In this document: positions 53,623-62,634 of the stretch, piece after piece
Layout of the letters: each line of letters begins with the position of its first letter
Numbering within the stretch: the first letter of the stretch is position 1
Assembly (NCBI GenBank): GCA_005880985.1
Contig: VBIQ01000004.1
Location: 1-64,000, forward strand
Source of the DNA: Chloroflexota bacterium
GTDB taxonomy: Bacteria; Chloroflexota; Dormibacteria; Aeolococcales; Aeolococcaceae
DNA length: 64,000 nt
Reading direction: 5' to 3'
The notes under the pieces: generated by a model
Seen by the model: only the letters and a program-made list of their open reading frames with translations
What the model was told of the DNA's origin: nothing
The model's database searches: none
Position numbers and translations under genes: made by a program

Positions 53623-55101
53623 ATGACCACACCGCCCTCCCTACGCCCGCTCGACGGGCGCTACTCGCTGGCCGGCGAGCCGCGCCCGCCGGTCCCCGAG
53701 GCCACCCTCGAGGTTTGCTCGCCGGTCGACGGCTCGGTGGTCGGCAGGGTGCACGAGTACACCCACTCCGAGATCGACGCGGTCGTCGACGCCTGCGCCA
53801 GCGCCCAGCCCGCCTGGGCCGACGCGCCGCTCGACGAGCGGGCCCGGCTGCTCCATCGATTCGCCGACCTCCTCGAGGCCCATGCCGACGAGCTCGCCGA
53901 GCTGCTGGTGATGGAGATCGCCAAGGCCCGCAAGGATTCCCGCGACGAGGTGATTCGCTCCGCCGACTTCGTCCGCTTCACCGCCGAGGAGGCCAAGCGG
54001 ATCATCGGCGACGCCCAGTTCTCCGATGCCTTTCCCAAGCAGCATCGCAACAAGCTGGCGATCAGCTACCGCGTCCCGATGGGGACGGTGCTCGCCATCC
54101 CGCCCTTCAACTACCCGATCAACCTCGGTGTCTCCAAGATCGCGCCGGCGCTGGCCTCCGGTAACGCGGTGGTGCTCAAGCCGCCGACTCAGGGAGCGCT
54201 CGCGGGAACGCTGATGGGCGATCTGCTGCACGACGCCGGCATCCCGCCCGGGGTGATGCACGTCGTCACCGGGCGCGGCTCGCGCATCGGTGACCACCTG
54301 GTGCAGCACCCCCGCATCAACATGATCACCTTCACCGGGTCGTCGGAGACGGGGCGGGCACTGGCGCGCAAGGCGGGGATGGTTCCGCTGCTGCTCGAGC
54401 TCGGCGGCAAGGACGCCGCCATCGTTCTCGGCGATGCGGACCTCGAAGTGGCGGCGGGTGACATCGTCAGCGGGGCCTTCGCCTACAGCGGCCAGCGCTG
54501 CACCGCGGTCAAGCGGGTGCTGGTGGTCAGGTCGGTCGCCGGCGAGCTGGTATCACTGCTGGCGGAACGCATCGGCCGGCTGTCGGTGGGCGATCCCCGC
54601 GACGACTGCGTGGTGACTCCGCTGGTGGATCCCGAGTCGGCGGTGCGAGCCGAGCAGATGGTTCGCCAGGCCACCGAGCTCGGGGCCAGCCTGGTCTGCG
54701 GCGGTGGCCGGCGGGACAACCTGGTCGAACCGACCCTGCTCGACCAGGTGACCGAGGCGATGGACGTCGCCTGGGTGGAGCCCTTCGCCCCGCTCCTGCC
54801 GGTGATCCGGGTGGGCAGTGCCGCCGAGGCGGTCGAGCTCTCCAATCGCTCCGAGTACGGCCTGCAGGCGGCGATCTTCTCGCGCGACGTCGACGTGGCC
54901 ACCCAGATCGCTCTGCGACTCGACGTGGGCACCGTGCAGGTGAACGGTCGCACCGCGCGCGGGCCGGACCACTTTCCCTTCATCGGCACCAAGTCCTCAG
55001 GCATGGGAACGCAGGGCGTGCGCTATTCGATCGAGGCGATGACCCGCATGAAGTCGATGGTGCTCAACATGCGTCCGCTCGACCTCGAAGCGGTCCGCTA
55101 G
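53623..55101 (+). CDS. gapN: NADP-dependent non-phosphorylating glyceraldehyde-3-phosphate dehydrogenase-like ALDH
   Basis: A 492-aa ALDH of the GapN subfamily, which oxidises glyceraldehyde-3-phosphate directly to 3-phosphoglycerate with NADPH formation. The general-base Glu in LELGGKDAAIV (about 250), the nucleophile in YSGQRCTAVKRV (about 285), and especially the C-terminal RGPDHFPFIGTKSSGMG segment with SIEAMTRMKS match GapN rather than generic ALDHs. NAD-pocket IPPFNYPIN and VLKPPTQGA are also GapN-like. A related lactaldehyde or phospho-aldehyde role cannot be ruled out. Confidence 0.85.
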   Translation: MTTPPSLRPLDGRYSLAGEPRPPVPEATLEVCSPVDGSVVGRVHEYTHSEIDAVVDACASAQPAWADAPLDERARLLHRFADLLEAHADELAELLVMEIAKARKDSRDEVIRSADFVRFTAEEAKRIIGDAQFSDAFPKQHRNKLAISYRVPMGTVLAIPPFNYPINLGVSKIAPALASGNAVVLKPPTQGALAGTLMGDLLHDAGIPPGVMHVVTGRGSRIGDHLVQHPRINMITFTGSSETGRALARKAGMVPLLLELGGKDAAIVLGDADLEVAAGDIVSGAFAYSGQRCTAVKRVLVVRSVAGELVSLLAERIGRLSVGDPRDDCVVTPLVDPESAVRAEQMVRQATELGASLVCGGGRRDNLVEPTLLDQVTEAMDVAWVEPFAPLLPVIRVGSAAEAVELSNRSEYGLQAAIFSRDVDVATQIALRLDVGTVQVNGRTARGPDHFPFIGTKSSGMGTQGVRYSIEAMTRMKSMVLNMRPLDLEAVR

Positions 55102-55113
55102 CCGAAGGACGCT

Positions 55114-55157
55114 CCCGGCGGCTGACTCTCATACCAACGGGCGATTGACCCGCCGGG
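55114..55157 (+). terminator. Long-loop hairpin after the gapN-like gene
   Basis: CCCGGCGG (55114-55121) pairs perfectly with CCGCCGGG (55150-55157) across 28 nt, 13 nt past the stop. No T-run. Tentative. Confidence 0.3.
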
Positions 55158-55222
55158 GCGATCCGTGGGAGGCTCCCCCGGCGCCTGGGTGTTTCGCGGC
55201 GGCGCTGCCCGGCTGGTAGTGG

Positions 55223-55275
55223 GATACTCAGGGGGCCGTACATGGGGAGTGCGGGAGCGGGCCGCCGGTCGGCGG
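55223..55275 (+). promoter_or_regulatory. Putative promoter and leader of the liv operon
   Basis: GATACT at 55223-55228 is the best -10 candidate in the 196-bp gap, 70 nt before livF. The leader carries a small hairpin CCGCC/GGCGG (55262-55266/55271-55275) just before the G-rich ribosome-binding region. A role as attenuator is possible but nothing proves it. Confidence 0.3.
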
Positions 55276-55297
55276 TGGCGGCGGCTGGGGGGTCGAG

Positions 55298-56074
55298 GTG
55301 ACGCTGCTCGAGGTGTCCGGATTGACGGTCACCTACGGCGGTGCGGTGCTCGCCTGCGAAGGCGTTTCGCTGAGCGTCGACGAGGGCGGCTCGGTGTGCC
55401 TCCTCGGCGCCAATGGCGCCGGCAAGACCAGCGTGCTGCGCGCCATCACCGGTCTGCTGCGCTACCACAACGGCGCGGTCGTCCACGGCTCGATCACGTT
55501 CGACGGCCGTTCGATCATCGGCGCAGACACGTCGAAACTGGTGGCATCGGGGATCGCCCAGGCGCTGGAAGGGCGTCGCATCTTTCGCGACCTCACGGTC
55601 AGCGACAACCTCCGCGCGGGCGCCTTCTCGGCACGCGACCGGTCTCGCGAAAAGCGCGTCCGCGACGAGGTGCTGCAGCTGTTCCCCCCGCTCGCGGCGC
55701 GGCTCGGTCAGGCTGCAGGCTATCTCTCCGGCGGCGAGCAGCAGATGCTGGCCATCGCTCGCGCCATGATGGCGCAGCCGCGCCTGCTCATCCTCGACGA
55801 ACCCTCGCTGGGCCTAGCCCCGCTGGTGGTCGAGCAGATCGGCGCGTCGTTGCGCGAGATCGTCGCCGGGGGCTGCTCCCTGATGATGGTCGAGCAGAGC
55901 ACCGCCTTGGCGCTGGCGACGACCAGCTATGCGTACCTGCTGGAGAACGGTTGCGTCACCCATCACGACCGGACCGCGCACCTGTTGGCGGATGAGAGGG
56001 TGCGGGCGTCCTACCTGGGGACGAGCGCCGGTCAGGCGGAGGTCGCGGCGGTGACCGGCGAGAAGGCGCGATGA
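55298..56074 (+). CDS. livF: Branched-chain amino acid ABC transporter ATPase LivF
   Basis: A 258-aa ATPase of the LivF type. Walker A GANGAGKTS (about 37-45), Q-loop segment ALEGRRIFRDLTV, signature LSGGEQQML, Walker B LLILDEPSLGLAP and the His-loop replaced by VEQS, which is normal for LivF. Together with LivG it powers import of leucine, isoleucine, valine or other amides and amino acids. GTG start. First gene of livF-livG-livH-livM-binding protein; this order, with the ATPases first, is less usual. Confidence 0.94.
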   Translation: MTLLEVSGLTVTYGGAVLACEGVSLSVDEGGSVCLLGANGAGKTSVLRAITGLLRYHNGAVVHGSITFDGRSIIGADTSKLVASGIAQALEGRRIFRDLTVSDNLRAGAFSARDRSREKRVRDEVLQLFPPLAARLGQAAGYLSGGEQQMLAIARAMMAQPRLLILDEPSLGLAPLVVEQIGASLREIVAGGCSLMMVEQSTALALATTSYAYLLENGCVTHHDRTAHLLADERVRASYLGTSAGQAEVAAVTGEKAR

Positions 56075-56859
56075 GCGCCACTCCGGTGCTCGAGACCGAC
56101 GGCCTCACCCTTTTCTTCAACTCCGTCGCCGCGTTCAGCGATGTCAGCCTCTCGGTCGACGAGGGCGAGATCTTCGCGGTCATCGGTCCCAACGGCGCGG
56201 GCAAGACCTCGCTCTTCAACGTGATCTCGCGGGTCTACCGCCCAGCCAGGGGCACGATCCGCTACCTGGGGGCCGACCTGCTCCGGCTGCGTCGTGCGCA
56301 GATCGCGGGCGCCGGCATCGCCCGCACCTTCCAGAACCTGGGTCTGTTCGGCAACCTGAGTGTGCTCGAGAACGTGCTCATCGGCCGCCACCATCTGATG
56401 CGCTCCGGCACGCTGCGCGGCGGGCTCTACCTCGGCTTCGCCCAGCTCGAGGAACGCAGCCATCGCGCCGCAGCGATGGAGGCGCTCGAGTTCGTCGGCA
56501 TCGCCGGCGTCGCCCACCGGCCAGTGCACATCCTCCCGTACGGCATCCAGAAGCGGGTCGAGCTGGCCCGGGCGCTGGCCATGCAACCGCGGTTGCTGCT
56601 ACTCGACGAACCGGTGGCGGGGATGAGCACGGCCGAGCGCGGCGAGATCACGACGCTGATCCGCCGCATGCACGAGCGCGGCTACTCCATCGTCCTGGTG
56701 GAGCATGACATGGGCATGGTGATGCAGGTTGCCCAGCGCGTTCTGGTGCTCGATTTCGGCAGGGTGATCGCCCTGGGCACGCCTGGCGAGGTGCAACGTG
56801 ACCCGCGGGTGATCAAGGCCTACCTCGGCGCGCAGCTGGAGGAGGAGGCCGCCGTATGA
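56071..56859 (+). CDS. livG: Branched-chain amino acid ABC transporter ATPase LivG
   Basis: A 262-aa ATPase. Walker A GPNGAGKTS (about 40-48), FQNLGLFGNLSVLENV, the LivG-type signature LPYGIQKRVELARAL instead of LSGGQ, Walker B LLLLDEPVAGM and switch VEHDMGMVM are all present. The ATG shares ATGA with the livF stop and its own stop shares ATGA with livH, so the cassette is tightly coupled. Confidence 0.95.
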   Translation: MSATPVLETDGLTLFFNSVAAFSDVSLSVDEGEIFAVIGPNGAGKTSLFNVISRVYRPARGTIRYLGADLLRLRRAQIAGAGIARTFQNLGLFGNLSVLENVLIGRHHLMRSGTLRGGLYLGFAQLEERSHRAAAMEALEFVGIAGVAHRPVHILPYGIQKRVELARALAMQPRLLLLDEPVAGMSTAERGEITTLIRRMHERGYSIVLVEHDMGMVMQVAQRVLVLDFGRVIALGTPGEVQRDPRVIKAYLGAQLEEEAAV

Positions 56860-57752
56860 CCACCTTCTATCAGCTGCTCTTCTCTGGATTCGCTCTGGGC
56901 TGCGTCTACGCCCTGGTCGCGCTGGGCTTCACCGTGATCTACCGCTCGAGCCAGGTGATCAACTTCGCCCAGGGGAGCCTGTTGGCGTTGGGCGCCTACA
57001 TGGTGTCCTGGTTCGCAATCGACAAGAGCCTGCCCTTCGGGCTGGCGGTCCTGGCCGCGATCGGCGTGTGCGTCCTGGTGGGGGTGGTGTTCCAGCGGCT
57101 GGTACTGCGCTGGGTGGCAGGGCAGCCGGTCTTCGTCATCGTCATGATCACCATCGGGTTGAGCATCGTCATCGACGCCTCGGTTTCCGCCAAGTTCGGC
57201 GCCAATCCGCGGCTGCTGGGCGATCCGTGGAGCTCCTCGGCGGTCCACCCCGGAGGCGTGACCCTGATCTGGGCAAAGATCTGGACCATCGTCACCGTCT
57301 TCGGGGTGCTGCTCGGGTTCTTCCTCTTCGACCGCTACTCGCGTTACGGGCTGGCGATGCGCGCCACCGCCGCCGACGAGGAGGCGGCGATGGCGGTGGG
57401 GGTGCCCACCCGGCGGGTGTTCGCCCTCGCCTGGGGCGTCGCCGGGGCGGTGGCCACCGTGGGAGGCTTCTTCCTCGCCACCTTCCCCAACCAGCTCGAT
57501 CCCAGCATCAGCGCCGTCGCCCTGCTCGCCTTCCCGGCGATCATCCTGGGTGGGCTCGACTCCCCGGCGGGGGCGGTGGTCGGCGGTGTCACCATCGGCT
57601 TGGTCGAGGAGCTGACCAAGGGGTACCAGCCAGCTCACGCCTCCTGGTTGGGGACCAACTTCTATGTCATCGCGCCCTACGTGGTGATGATCCTGGTGCT
57701 GATGGTCAAGCCATATGGGCTCTTCGGGCGCGCCCCCGTGGAACGCATATGA
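56856..57752 (+). CDS. livH: Branched-chain amino acid ABC transporter permease LivH
   Basis: A 298-aa permease with about eight helices. Opens with FSGFALGCVYALVALGFTVIYR and IIFNAQG-type FAQGSLLALGAYM, both LivH hallmarks; the cytosolic coupling loop contains RATAADEEAAMAVGVPTRRVF. Closing helices VALLAFPAIILGGLDSPAGAVVGG are typical. It forms the channel with LivM. Confidence 0.95.
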   Translation: MTTFYQLLFSGFALGCVYALVALGFTVIYRSSQVINFAQGSLLALGAYMVSWFAIDKSLPFGLAVLAAIGVCVLVGVVFQRLVLRWVAGQPVFVIVMITIGLSIVIDASVSAKFGANPRLLGDPWSSSAVHPGGVTLIWAKIWTIVTVFGVLLGFFLFDRYSRYGLAMRATAADEEAAMAVGVPTRRVFALAWGVAGAVATVGGFFLATFPNQLDPSISAVALLAFPAIILGGLDSPAGAVVGGVTIGLVEELTKGYQPAHASWLGTNFYVIAPYVVMILVLMVKPYGLFGRAPVERI

Positions 57753-58894
57753 GCAGCGAGGTGCGGGTGCTGGGGCGGACCGTCTCAGCGGCCGGGCTGA
57801 TCGCTGCCGGGAGCGTGGTGGCGGCAGCAGCCCTCACTGTCGCTCTGCCCTTCATGCTCAATGCGTTCTGGTTGAGCACGCTCGTCTTCATCCTCATCTA
57901 CGCCATCGCAGCGCTCGGCCTCAACGTCCTCACCGGTTACACCGGGCAAGTGTCGCTGGGCCATGCCTTCTTCCTCGCGGTGGGCGCCTACACCGCCAAG
58001 GTGCTGGGTGGCGACCACCAGCTGATGGCGCTCATCTGGATCCCCGCCGCCGGCGTGGTGGCGGGGCTGTGCGGTCTGATCGTCGGCCCCGTGGCGCTGC
58101 GCCTGCGCGGGCTCTACCTGGCCATCGTCACCATCGGCATCGTCTTCATCGGCCAGCACATCTTTCTCAACGTCGATTCGCTCTCTGGTGGACCGCAGGG
58201 CACCGCCATCCCCTCGGTGCAGATCGGGGCCGGGGCGCAGTGCCAGCCGTCGTGCAGCGTCGACTTCTCCCAGGGCACCAGCCTGGGCGGCGCCACCATC
58301 GACCACAACGCCCTCTACTACTACCTGAGCCTGTTCATCCTGGTGCTCGGCATGCTCTTCGTTCGCAACCTGGTGCGGACACGAACGGGTCGGGCGCTGC
58401 AGGCGGTGCGCGAGCGCGAGGTCGCCGCCTCGCTGATGGGCATCAACCTGGTCCGCACCAAGCTCGCCGCCTTCGTGATCTCTTCATTTCTCGCCGGCGT
58501 CGGTGGCGCGCTGTTCGGCTCTTATCTCAGTTTTGTGCGTCCCCAGAGCTGGGACCTCATCCTCTCCATCTCGTTCGTCGCCATGATCATCGTCGGCGGC
58601 ATCGGCACGGTGTGGGGGCCGCTATTGGGAGCCATCTTCGTGGCCGGCACGCCCACGGTGCTCAACCACTATGCCGACTCGGTGCCCTTCCTGCAGCACG
58701 GGAGCAGCAGCGGAGGTCTCTCCATCAACGAGTTCAGCTCCATCTTCTACGGGGCGCTGATCATCCTCTTCCTTGTGCTCGAACCCCGTGGCGTGGTCGG
58801 CCTGGCGGGCCGCGCCATCGCCTTGGCGCAACGCCTGGCGCGTGGCCCTGCCATACCCCCATCGACCCCTCTTCCATCGCAGCAATCGGCCTAG
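57749..58894 (+). CDS. livM: Branched-chain amino acid ABC transporter permease LivM
   Basis: A 381-aa permease. Hallmarks are YAIAALGLNVLTGYTGQVSLGH (about residues 44-65), a long periplasmic loop after residue 140 with two cysteines (AQCQPSCS), the coupling loop ALQAVREREVAASLMGINLVRTKLAAF, and GGIGTVWGPLLGAIF near the end. The frame is open upstream through livH; the ATG at 57749 overlapping the livH stop (ATGA) is the obvious start. Normal length for LivM with a periplasmic insertion. Confidence 0.93.
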   Translation: MSSEVRVLGRTVSAAGLIAAGSVVAAAALTVALPFMLNAFWLSTLVFILIYAIAALGLNVLTGYTGQVSLGHAFFLAVGAYTAKVLGGDHQLMALIWIPAAGVVAGLCGLIVGPVALRLRGLYLAIVTIGIVFIGQHIFLNVDSLSGGPQGTAIPSVQIGAGAQCQPSCSVDFSQGTSLGGATIDHNALYYYLSLFILVLGMLFVRNLVRTRTGRALQAVREREVAASLMGINLVRTKLAAFVISSFLAGVGGALFGSYLSFVRPQSWDLILSISFVAMIIVGGIGTVWGPLLGAIFVAGTPTVLNHYADSVPFLQHGSSSGGLSINEFSSIFYGALIILFLVLEPRGVVGLAGRAIALAQRLARGPAIPPSTPLPSQQSA

Positions 58895-58915
58895 GACATG
58901 GAGGTAACAACTCAA

Positions 58916-60202
58916 GTGGGAACCGCTCATCGGACCAGACTGGCGGCGATCAGCGCCGCCGGATTGCTCGCCGCGCTGGCGGCATGTGGGAGCAGTAGTA
59001 CCAGTGGTGGCGGCGCGACCTCGGGTGCCATCAAGACCGGCCCCGGGGTCGACGCCTCCACCAAGACCATCACCACCGCGATCATCACTCCGCTCTCTGG
59101 CCAGGTGGCAATCATCGGCAAGCCACTCACCGCCGGCCAGGAGGCGTACTTCCAGGCGGTCAATGCCAAGGGTGGGGTGGACGGTTGGAAGATCAACTAC
59201 GTCGAGAAGGACGATCAGTACAACCCACAGACACACGTGCAGCTGTACAACGAGGTGGTCGGAAGCAGCGCCTTCATCGCCCAGTCGTTGGGAAGTCCCA
59301 CCACCAAGGCGATTGAGCCGTTGGCTGACCAGGCCCATGTGCTCACCGCCGCTGTCGCGCAGTCGTCGAGCTTCACCACTGACCCGGTGATGATCGTCAT
59401 CGGTACGCCCTATTCCATCGATGTCGCCAACAGCCTGTCCTACATCGTCGACAAGTTGGGAAAGAGGGACGCCAAGATCGGGATCATCTATCAGAACGAC
59501 GAATATGGCCAGGACGGCCTGCGCGGATACACCGCCGCCCACGACGCCAGCCACTTCAACGATGTCGCGCGAGCGACATACAACGTCACCGACACCGACT
59601 TCACCGCCCAGGTGGTGCAGATGAAGAATGCCGGTGCGCAGTACGTCATCGTCAACGCCGTACCCAAACCGGCAGCGACGATCGTCGGCACCGGCGCCGC
59701 CATCGGCTACTTCCCACAGTGGGTGTTCCTGGGGCCTGCCTGGTCGGAATACCTGATGACCGACAACGGGACGCTCACCGGTAAGCCCACCCAGGTCAAC
59801 CAGGTCCTGGCGAAGACCGTCTGGGTGATGGGTTACCAGCCAGACTGGGGCGACACCACCGCCGCCGGCATGACCCCGTTCCTCGCCGACCAGCAGAAGT
59901 ACTCGCCGGCCCAGGCACCCGACTACTACTTCATGTACGGCTACACCATGGCGCAGGTCGAGGTCGCCATCCTCAAGAAGGCGATCGAAAGCGGCGATCT
60001 GACCCGGGATGGACTGCTCAACGCCCGCAAGAACCTCGGCCACTTCTCCTTCGGCGGGCTGCTGCCCGATCTGACCTACACGCCGTCGCTGGGACCGGCC
60101 GACCGCCAGACGCTGATCAAGAAGGTGGATGTGACCGTCCCTGCATTCCTGAAGACCATCCAGCCTTTGTTCGAGAGCAACGCGGCCAAGACCCTCAAGT
60201 AA
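58916..60202 (+). CDS. Branched-chain amino acid ABC transporter substrate-binding lipoprotein
   Basis: A 428-aa LivJ/K-type binding protein (Peripla_BP_6 fold). A lipoprotein signal (SAAGLLAALAACGSS, lipobox LAAC) is followed by a Ser/Gly linker and the two-lobe domain: TAIITPLSGQVAIIGKP, QSLGSPTTKAIEP, YQNDEYGQDG and PDYYFMYGYTM. GTG at 58916 is chosen because GGAGGT at 58900-58905 lies 10 nt before it; the ATG at 58898 has no such site. Last gene of the liv operon. The ligand may be branched-chain amino acids, amides or other compounds. Confidence 0.9.
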   Translation: MGTAHRTRLAAISAAGLLAALAACGSSSTSGGGATSGAIKTGPGVDASTKTITTAIITPLSGQVAIIGKPLTAGQEAYFQAVNAKGGVDGWKINYVEKDDQYNPQTHVQLYNEVVGSSAFIAQSLGSPTTKAIEPLADQAHVLTAAVAQSSSFTTDPVMIVIGTPYSIDVANSLSYIVDKLGKRDAKIGIIYQNDEYGQDGLRGYTAAHDASHFNDVARATYNVTDTDFTAQVVQMKNAGAQYVIVNAVPKPAATIVGTGAAIGYFPQWVFLGPAWSEYLMTDNGTLTGKPTQVNQVLAKTVWVMGYQPDWGDTTAAGMTPFLADQQKYSPAQAPDYYFMYGYTMAQVEVAILKKAIESGDLTRDGLLNARKNLGHFSFGGLLPDLTYTPSLGPADRQTLIKKVDVTVPAFLKTIQPLFESNAAKTLK

Positions 60203-60216
60203 TTCGTACCTGCAGC

Positions 60217-60240
60217 GGGAGCGTCGTTCGCGGCGCTCCC
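60217..60240 (+). terminator. UUCG-loop hairpin ending the liv operon
   Basis: GGGAGCGTCG pairs with CGGCGCTCCC (one G-U pair) around TTCG, 15 nt past the stop. A 10-bp stem with a stable tetraloop makes this one of the best terminator candidates here, despite lacking a T-run. Confidence 0.6.
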
Positions 60241-60284
60241 ACCCTGCGGGTTGCGGACGCCGGACATCCCTGACCGCCGCCGGC

Positions 60285-60683
60285 TCAGCCGGGTGGTGCC
60301 GCCGCCTCGACGCGCATGACGACACGACCACCGCCGTCCACCATGCGATGGAGCGCCTCGACGGTGGTCGCTCCCGCCATGTCCCAGCGCTCGACGATCA
60401 GCGGCGCCACCGCGGCGAGCCCCTCGCCCTCGACCACCCGCGCGAGGCCCTCGACCGTGGGCCCGCCGCGGACGTGCAAGCGGACCCAGGGGTCGCGCCG
60501 CCAGCGCACCGCCTTCTTCGAGTACGACTCGACGAACAGGTAGACGACCCCTGGCGGCCCCACCGCGAACCACACCGGCACGGTGCCGGTGCGGCCCGGC
60601 TCGCGCGAGGAGACGAGCACCTCCTCCTGTCCCTGCAGGGCGTCCAGGAAGGCGGCAGGCAGGGGTCGGACGGTGTCCGTCAC
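60285..60683 (-). CDS. PPOX/split-barrel flavin- or F420-binding protein
   Basis: A 132-aa single split-barrel domain of the pyridoxamine-phosphate-oxidase-like superfamily. Segments VPVWFAVGPPGVVYLFVE, SKKAVRWRRDPWVRLHV (the SxKxxxLRRDPRV cofactor-phosphate motif, here with changes) and VEGLARVVEG are the family marks. In high-GC Gram-positive relatives such proteins often bind F420. Its GTG shares one base with the thioredoxin-like stop (TAGTG), so the two are translated together. Confidence 0.75.
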   Translation of the reverse strand: MTDTVRPLPAAFLDALQGQEEVLVSSREPGRTGTVPVWFAVGPPGVVYLFVESYSKKAVRWRRDPWVRLHVRGGPTVEGLARVVEGEGLAAVAPLIVERWDMAGATTVEALHRMVDGGGRVVMRVEAAAPPG

Positions 60684-61018
60684 TACGCAGTGGCGGAGGT
60701 CAGAACCTCATCCAGCTCGGCGCGGATCACCGGTGCATGGCGGTAGCCCACGATGCGTGAGACCACCTGGCCGCGGTCGAGGATCAGCAGGGTGGGTACG
60801 TTCACCACCGCGAAGAGCGCCGGCGTCCGCGGGTTGGCATCGACGTCCAGCTTGGCGACCTTCACCCGTTCCGCGTAGTCCTCGGCCAGGGCGGTGATGG
60901 TCGGGGCGAGCGCCTTGCAGGTCGAGTTCCAATCCGCCCACATGAAGACCAGCACCGGCAGCTCGGAATCGACCACCTCGCTGGGGAAGGTGGTGTCGGT
61001 GACGGTGACCGGTCGCAC
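60683..61018 (-). CDS. Thioredoxin-like protein lacking the first active-site cysteine
   Basis: A 111-aa thioredoxin fold: LPVLVFMWADWNSTCKALAP holds the active site, VAKLDVDANP and the cis-Pro loop VNVPTLLIL follow, then the final helix. The usual WCGPCK reads WNSTCK: Asn31 (codon 60926-60928) replaces the nucleophilic Cys and only Cys34 remains. It cannot do normal dithiol exchange; a monothiol, chaperone or scaffold role is possible. GTG at 61018 is preferred over the ATG at 61030 because that ATG is part of the TATGCT -10 box. Confidence 0.85.
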   Translation of the reverse strand: MRPVTVTDTTFPSEVVDSELPVLVFMWADWNSTCKALAPTITALAEDYAERVKVAKLDVDANPRTPALFAVVNVPTLLILDRGQVVSRIVGYRHAPVIRAELDEVLTSATA

Positions 61019-61025
61019 GGCGGAG

Positions 61026-61031
61026 AGCATA
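61026..61031 (-). promoter_or_regulatory. TATGCT -10 box for the thioredoxin-like/PPOX operon
   Basis: TATGCT on the minus strand includes an in-frame ATG and is followed by 7 nt and a GTG at 61018. If the box is real, translation must start at the GTG. Confidence 0.55.
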
Positions 61032-61043
61032 GGACGGCGGCGC

Positions 61044-62552
61044 TCAGCTCGTCATCGACCCGGCCGGCTCGATGACGAGGGCCTCGCCGAAGACGCGACG
61101 AAAGCGGTCGGCCACGCCCGCGGGCTGCCATTGGTGGGTCATCGGCACCGAGAGCACGAGCGCTCGTTTGCGACGGCGGTGCTGCAGGGTGGGAAGGCGG
61201 CGCGGTGGCAGCCGCCGCTCCAGCTCGTCGGCCAGGGCGAGCACCACCGCGGCCCGACCGATCGCCCGCCGGTCGTCGGCGGAGAGCAGCACCGAGCCGC
61301 CGGGGAGGCTGGCGCGGTCGCGCCCGGCGCGCTCGATCAGCGAGGCGAGCATGGCGATGGTGCGGTGGGAGAAGCCGCGCAGGTCGGCGGCGAGAACGAT
61401 GGTCGCGGCGTGTTCCCAGCGGTGGTAGTAGTCGACGCTGCGGCCGACGTCGAGAAGGGTGGCGGCGTGATCGAGCGCCTCGCGCAGCTCGGGGAGCGTC
61501 TCCGGGTCGAGCATGTCGATGAGCGCCGCCACCATGCGCCGGCGCCGCTGGGCGCGGGCGCTGTCGCAGGTGGTGAAGCGCGACACCAACGCCGACACCG
61601 AGGCCTCGCGTACGGCGGAGCTGCTGGGTAGCCGTCCGCCGAGCCGGGCGAGGGCGACTCCCTCCCGCAATCCTTGTCCGGAGACCACCAGGTCGGAGGC
61701 TCCCAACATCTCCATGACCACCTGCACCGCCAGCGCTCCACCGGTGATCGAATCGGCCCGGTCACTGCTGAGCCCGGCGAGCGCGGCCCGACGGGAGAGA
61801 CGGCGGGAGCAGACGCGGGAGGCGATGTCGCGCACCTCGCGACGTCCCAGCACGTATCCGTGCAGCCGCGGGATGGGATAGGTGAGGGTGGCGTGGTGCA
61901 TCTTGGCGATGTTGCGAATGGTGCCGCCACTACCGACCATCCGCTGCTCGCCGGTGAGCGGCGGGACCTTGTCATCGGCAAGCGTCGTCGCGGTGTGCTG
62001 GCAGAGCTGAGAGATCTCGGACGCGCGCGGCGGATCGGCGACGAGGAATCGCCCGGTCAGACGCAGCGCGCCCAGCGGTAGCGTCCAGCTGCGACTCAGG
62101 CGGCGTTCGCGGAACTGCGAGATCTCCAGGCTGCCGCCGCCGACGTCGACCAGCAGGCCGTCCTCGACTGGCAGGCCGTGCACGGCGCCGAGAAACGCGA
62201 GCCGTGCCTCCTCCTCGCCATCGATCACGGTGATCTCGAGGCCGGTGTCGCGCCGTACCCGCTCGACCACCCGAGCTCCGTTGACCGCCTCGCGCACTGC
62301 CGCCGTGGCCACGCCGACGGTGCGCACCGCCCGAGCGGCGACGGCGATCGATTGAAAGTCGCGCACCGCCGCGACGATGCGTTCCACCGCCGCCGACCCG
62401 AGCCGTCCTTCGCTGTCGATCTCGCCGACAAGCCGCAGCGGGGTGCGCGCGTCGGAGATGATCTCGAGGCACCCGGCAGTGCTCAGCCTGACCACGATCA
62501 TCCGTCCGGAGTTGGACCCGATGTCGACGACGGCGAGCGGCGGCTCCGGCAC
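61044..62552 (-). CDS. Ppx/GppA-family exopolyphosphatase with C-terminal HD-like region
   Basis: A 502-aa phosphatase of the ASKHA fold. Motifs are VVDIGSNSGRMIV (phosphate loop 1, about residues 8-20), IDGEEEARLAF, VDVGGGSLEIS (phosphate loop 2, about 137-147) and MVGSGGTIRNIA (about 204). The family splits phosphate from polyphosphate ends or (p)ppGpp. The last 190 residues are helical, with DYYHRWEHAATIVL and HRTIAMLASLIERAGR resembling the HD-domain of long Ppx proteins. GTG start with GGGAGG upstream and a TATACT box at 62592-62597. It faces the CYTH-CHAD gene. Confidence 0.92.
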   Translation of the reverse strand: MPEPPLAVVDIGSNSGRMIVVRLSTAGCLEIISDARTPLRLVGEIDSEGRLGSAAVERIVAAVRDFQSIAVAARAVRTVGVATAAVREAVNGARVVERVRRDTGLEITVIDGEEEARLAFLGAVHGLPVEDGLLVDVGGGSLEISQFRERRLSRSWTLPLGALRLTGRFLVADPPRASEISQLCQHTATTLADDKVPPLTGEQRMVGSGGTIRNIAKMHHATLTYPIPRLHGYVLGRREVRDIASRVCSRRLSRRAALAGLSSDRADSITGGALAVQVVMEMLGASDLVVSGQGLREGVALARLGGRLPSSSAVREASVSALVSRFTTCDSARAQRRRRMVAALIDMLDPETLPELREALDHAATLLDVGRSVDYYHRWEHAATIVLAADLRGFSHRTIAMLASLIERAGRDRASLPGGSVLLSADDRRAIGRAAVVLALADELERRLPPRRLPTLQHRRRKRALVLSVPMTHQWQPAGVADRFRRVFGEALVIEPAGSMTS

Positions 62553-62591
62553 ACGCGGCCTCCCGGCAGGCTGCTGAGGGAATGGCGGGGG

Positions 62592-62597
62592 AGTATA
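62592..62597 (-). promoter_or_regulatory. TATACT -10 box for ppx
   Basis: TATACT on the minus strand gives a leader of about 33 nt containing GGGAGG before the GTG at 62552, so ppx is a leadered gene. Confidence 0.45.
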
Positions 62598-62634
62598 CGG
62601 GCGCTCCGCGGCAACGACCGTGCCGTTCGCAGTG

